Below are positions 21,150 through 23,155 of a stretch of 23,155 nucleotides of DNA, piece after piece. The notes below the pieces were generated by a model that made no database searches, had not been told where the DNA came from, and worked only from the letters and a program-made list of their open reading frames with translations. This DNA is from CALMFT01 sp035333525 (GTDB lineage Bacteria > Patescibacteriota > Gracilibacteria > Absconditabacterales > Absconditicoccaceae). The position numbers and the translations under genes are program-made. The stretch is taken from positions 1 to 23,155 of the forward strand of contig DAOQQF010000014.1 in the NCBI GenBank assembly GCA_035333525.1, written 5' to 3'. The stretch's first letter is position 1. Every line of letters starts with the position of its first letter.

Positions 21150-22283
21150 ATGAGTACAAAAGATCACAAACCTATTGATACAATAAAAGCTAAAGAGTTA
21201 TTGGTTTCTCGTTATGGTGAACCGATTTGATTTGAACATCATGGACCTAAAAATCTTCCTCAGCCTCATAATTATGTCTTTAAATCTATAGTAAACGATC
21301 AGTTTGTTTTTATTAAAGGATTTACTGATACATGAGCTTACTGGTGAAAATATGAATGCGAAGTTACTAAAGCACTTTATACTTATTCGCATAAATACGA
21401 TACTTCTATTTCTGCTCCAGAAGTCATTATTGAAGCGAATGATCCATGTTATCATTTTATTACTCGTGAAATTGTATGAGATACAATTGATTTTACTCAG
21501 CTATCAATTACTCAGCTTACTGCTCTCCACAAAGAACTCTCTTTGTGATTCGATCGTTTTATTGATGATTATGGCCCTTTGTGTAATAGATATAATCTTG
21601 GAAGGTATTCAAAACAATTATCGTCTCTTATTACTCTATTGTCAAAGTACCAAAAAAAAATTAAACTCATCAATAAAGCAATGATTGCCTTATTGGGTAA
21701 AATAGAACTTCAACAAGTAAGTTGATGGATTAAAAATGGAGAGCAATATTGATTTATACAACAGAATATTATTTATAATAAGAAGCAGATTATATCTCTA
21801 TTAAAATCTTTATTAGAAAAGATACCTATGGATAATTCTTCTTATCATTTTGCAAATGGATCAATGTATGGTGGAAAATTATTTGAATGAATGAATGGGA
21901 AAAAAATTATGATTGATTTAGATAGAGTATGACCTCAATTTAAAGGCAAAGATTATATCTGATTGATTCGATCACGTATGTGATTAAATACTAGCAGATA
22001 TAAGAATTTTGAACACTATCAATCTGTCTTTGAACAAACAATTGCTGATATAGATAGTATTTCTGGCAATCCGGATCTTTCTCGTTTATTAATATTTTGT
22101 AAACTTATAGGAACAGCGTTTAATGATTATTGATATTTGATGTTATCACATCAATCAAATAGATCGTCTATTACAGCGCATTCATGAATGATCCCTGAAG
22201 ACAATGCTAGAGAATGAATTAACTGGAATTTTGAACTACTGCATCAGATGTATGGAGTATCATTTACTGTAAAAAATACATAA
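21150..22283 (+). CDS. Uncharacterised protein, possible degenerate APH-like kinase fold
   Basis: 377 residues, ATG to TAA, with 14 TGA codons read as Gly. No signal peptide or membrane segment, so probably cytoplasmic. I do not recognise a precise family. The layout recalls aminoglycoside-phosphotransferase-like (protein-kinase-fold) proteins: FVFIKGF (Lys56) as a beta-3 strand, YECEVTKAL (Glu69/Glu71) as helix C, APEVI, a central helical part, then NGSMYGGKLF (236-245) where such enzymes have HGDxHxGN, and KKIMIDLDR (Asp256/Asp258) as the metal-binding strand. If that alignment is right, the catalytic His-Asp and the Asn are replaced by Asn, Ser and Lys, so it may be a pseudokinase or use another chemistry. 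It stands alone on its strand between truncated topA (147 bp upstream) and the dehydrogenase (163 bp to the end of its upstream stop). The gene is confident; the fold call is weak. Confidence 0.6.
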
Positions 22284-22462
22284 CGAATTGTGGAGGAATA
22301 AGTTATAATTACTAAGAGAAGGATTAAGGGACTTTAGTTATTGGGATATAATGAATTTTGTTGTTGGTGCATATTAGCGATGTTTTACCCAAGGTATTAA
22401 GTATAGTAATAGCTTTTGAGTTTATATTATAGGATGTTTTATTTAAATTGGTCAAAAAAAAT
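22284..22462 (+). promoter_or_regulatory. Intergenic region before the dehydrogenase
   Basis: About 180 bp without a gene. A TATAAT at 22347-22352 has TTAAGG (22324-22329) 17 bp upstream, a poor -35 match, making a weak promoter candidate. In the dehydrogenase frame a TAA at 22444-22446 blocks any earlier start. No terminator or RNA gene is clear. Confidence 0.3.
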
Positions 22463-23145
22463 ATGGGAAAAAACATGTTCTTGTTATTGGATCAAGTAAG
22501 TGACTTGGATACGAATTATCATCATTTTTATACCAACATTGATACTCTATCACATGAGTTTCTAGAACTTATACGGATTTGCCCATTAATCAACTTCATT
22601 ATGATATTACAAAGACGGTTGATCGTAAAAAATTACTTATAGAAATTTCTAGATTAGATATAGATAGTATAATTTGTTGTGCTTGATGAGGTCCAATCGA
22701 ATCATTTCATGAAATAACAGAATGATCTTTAGATAAAACTATAAATCTTAATTTAAACGCTTATATTTACTTATTATCCTCGCTAGCATTGTTTATTAAA
22801 AAACATGATATTGATATTGTATTAATTGGAGCAACAATTTGATTTAAAGCAAACGATCATATGCCTGCCTATAGTATTTCAAAGCGATGATTGAGATGAT
22901 TAATAGAGAATCTGAGAAGCTATATGAAAGAATCCAACTCAAGAATTATATGAATACATGTATGATGAATGTCCACTGAATCAAATATTGGCCCTTCTTG
23001 AAGAGAAACATTAATAAGTAAAAAAACAGGAAAGAATATTCCTACCTCATTAATTGATCCCAAAGATGTAGCATTATTGATAAAAGTATTTTTAGAATTA
23101 CCAAAACATGTTGAAGTTTCAGAACTTATCCTTACTAAAAAATAA
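22463..23145 (+). CDS. Short-chain dehydrogenase/reductase with a frame break at its start
   Basis: From 22474 to the TAA at 23143-23145 the frame encodes a classical SDR of about 225 residues, with 13 TGA codons read as Gly. It has the Rossmann motif HVLVIGSSKGLG, an ICCAGGG stretch where NNAG usually lies, NLNAY in helix 4, and the active-site pair YSISK (Tyr and Lys, about residues 137 and 141). SDRs use NAD(P)H to oxidise or reduce alcohols and carbonyls; the substrate is unknown. No ATG, GTG or TTG precedes HVLV in frame after the TAA at 22444. An ATG at 22463 gives MGK but is one base short: a run of six A (22468-22473) would need to be seven to read MGKKHVLVIG. So either there is a sequencing or real deletion, or start is at ATT 22447. 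The catalytic Ser position (IGATIG, 13 before Tyr) is Ala. The product is complete at its C-terminus. Confidence 0.85.
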
Positions 23146-23155
23146 TATGCTCTCT

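Noticed and set aside
21304..21684. A 126-residue Leu-rich plus-strand frame
   Set aside because: It is a shifted-frame shadow of the 377-residue gene that becomes continuous once TGA is read as Gly.
549..23145. TGA as tryptophan (code 4, Mycoplasma type)
   Set aside because: TGA falls on invariant glycines in TopA and in the SDR nucleotide-binding loop, and TGG serves for Trp.
19545..23145. CGA/CGG reassigned from Arg to Trp, as reported for an Absconditabacteria clade
   Set aside because: The few CGA/CGG codons in TopA and the SDR sit where Arg or another polar residue is acceptable, and none falls on a recognisable conserved Trp; the evidence is too thin to claim reassignment.
1..23155. 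A tRNA gene, in particular tRNA-Gly with anticodon UCA
   Set aside because: No cloverleaf with a GTTCRANNC-type T-arm was seen in the few non-coding gaps.

Overview
The window reads as the chromosome of a Candidate Phyla Radiation bacterium of the Gracilibacteria / Absconditabacteria (BD1-5/SR1) type, in which UGA encodes glycine (translation table 25). Under the standard code almost no long reading frame survives. When TGA is read as Gly and only TAA/TAG as stop, seven long genes appear and cover nearly the whole window. The assignment is independently checkable in topoisomerase I, where in-frame TGA falls on invariant glycines (VESPGK, DREGE, YEAGLITYMRTDS), and in a short-chain dehydrogenase, where one TGA is the first G of the GLG in the nucleotide-binding loop. 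The DNA is AT-rich, genes are tightly packed, all confident starts are ATG, and none has a recognisable Shine-Dalgarno sequence.

Layout. 1-548: no confident gene; a small patch with more G+C and inverted repeats. 549-3125 (-): an 858-residue secreted surface protein (signal peptide, N-terminal beta domain, four DUF11-type repeats, two Cys-rich CGDG repeats, C-terminal LPKTGAD tail). 3167-5548 (-): a 793-residue polytopic membrane protein resembling GT-C / PTPS-related membrane proteins, 41 bp upstream of the surface protein and probably co-transcribed with it. 5586-6419 (+): a membrane-anchored secreted protein of unknown function, divergent from the previous gene across 37 bp. 6434-19243 (-): a giant 4269-residue surface protein taking up over half the window, ending 14 bp from the preceding gene. 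It has a signal peptide, a putative papain/transglutaminase-like domain, Ig/MG2-like and other beta domains, about fifteen DUF11 modules arranged partly as a 1.56-kb higher-order repeat, three Cys-rich CGDG repeats and the same LPKTGAD tail. 19545-21002 (+): topoisomerase I with a basic Ser/Thr/Lys-rich N-terminal tail, cut off at residue 485. 21150-22283 (+): a protein of unknown function with a possible degenerate aminoglycoside-phosphotransferase-like fold. 22463-23145 (+): a short-chain dehydrogenase whose only sensible ATG is one base out of frame.

How they fit together. The left and central parts form a cell-surface module: two secreted repeat proteins with a shared domain order and an unusual shared C-terminal tag, a large membrane protein that could modify surface glycans, and a small anchored exoprotein. 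For an episymbiotic or predatory CPR cell, giant adhesin-like proteins are plausible host-contact structures; that role is inference. The right part is a different neighbourhood, with signs of breakage: a truncated topA and a homopolymer frame break in the dehydrogenase.
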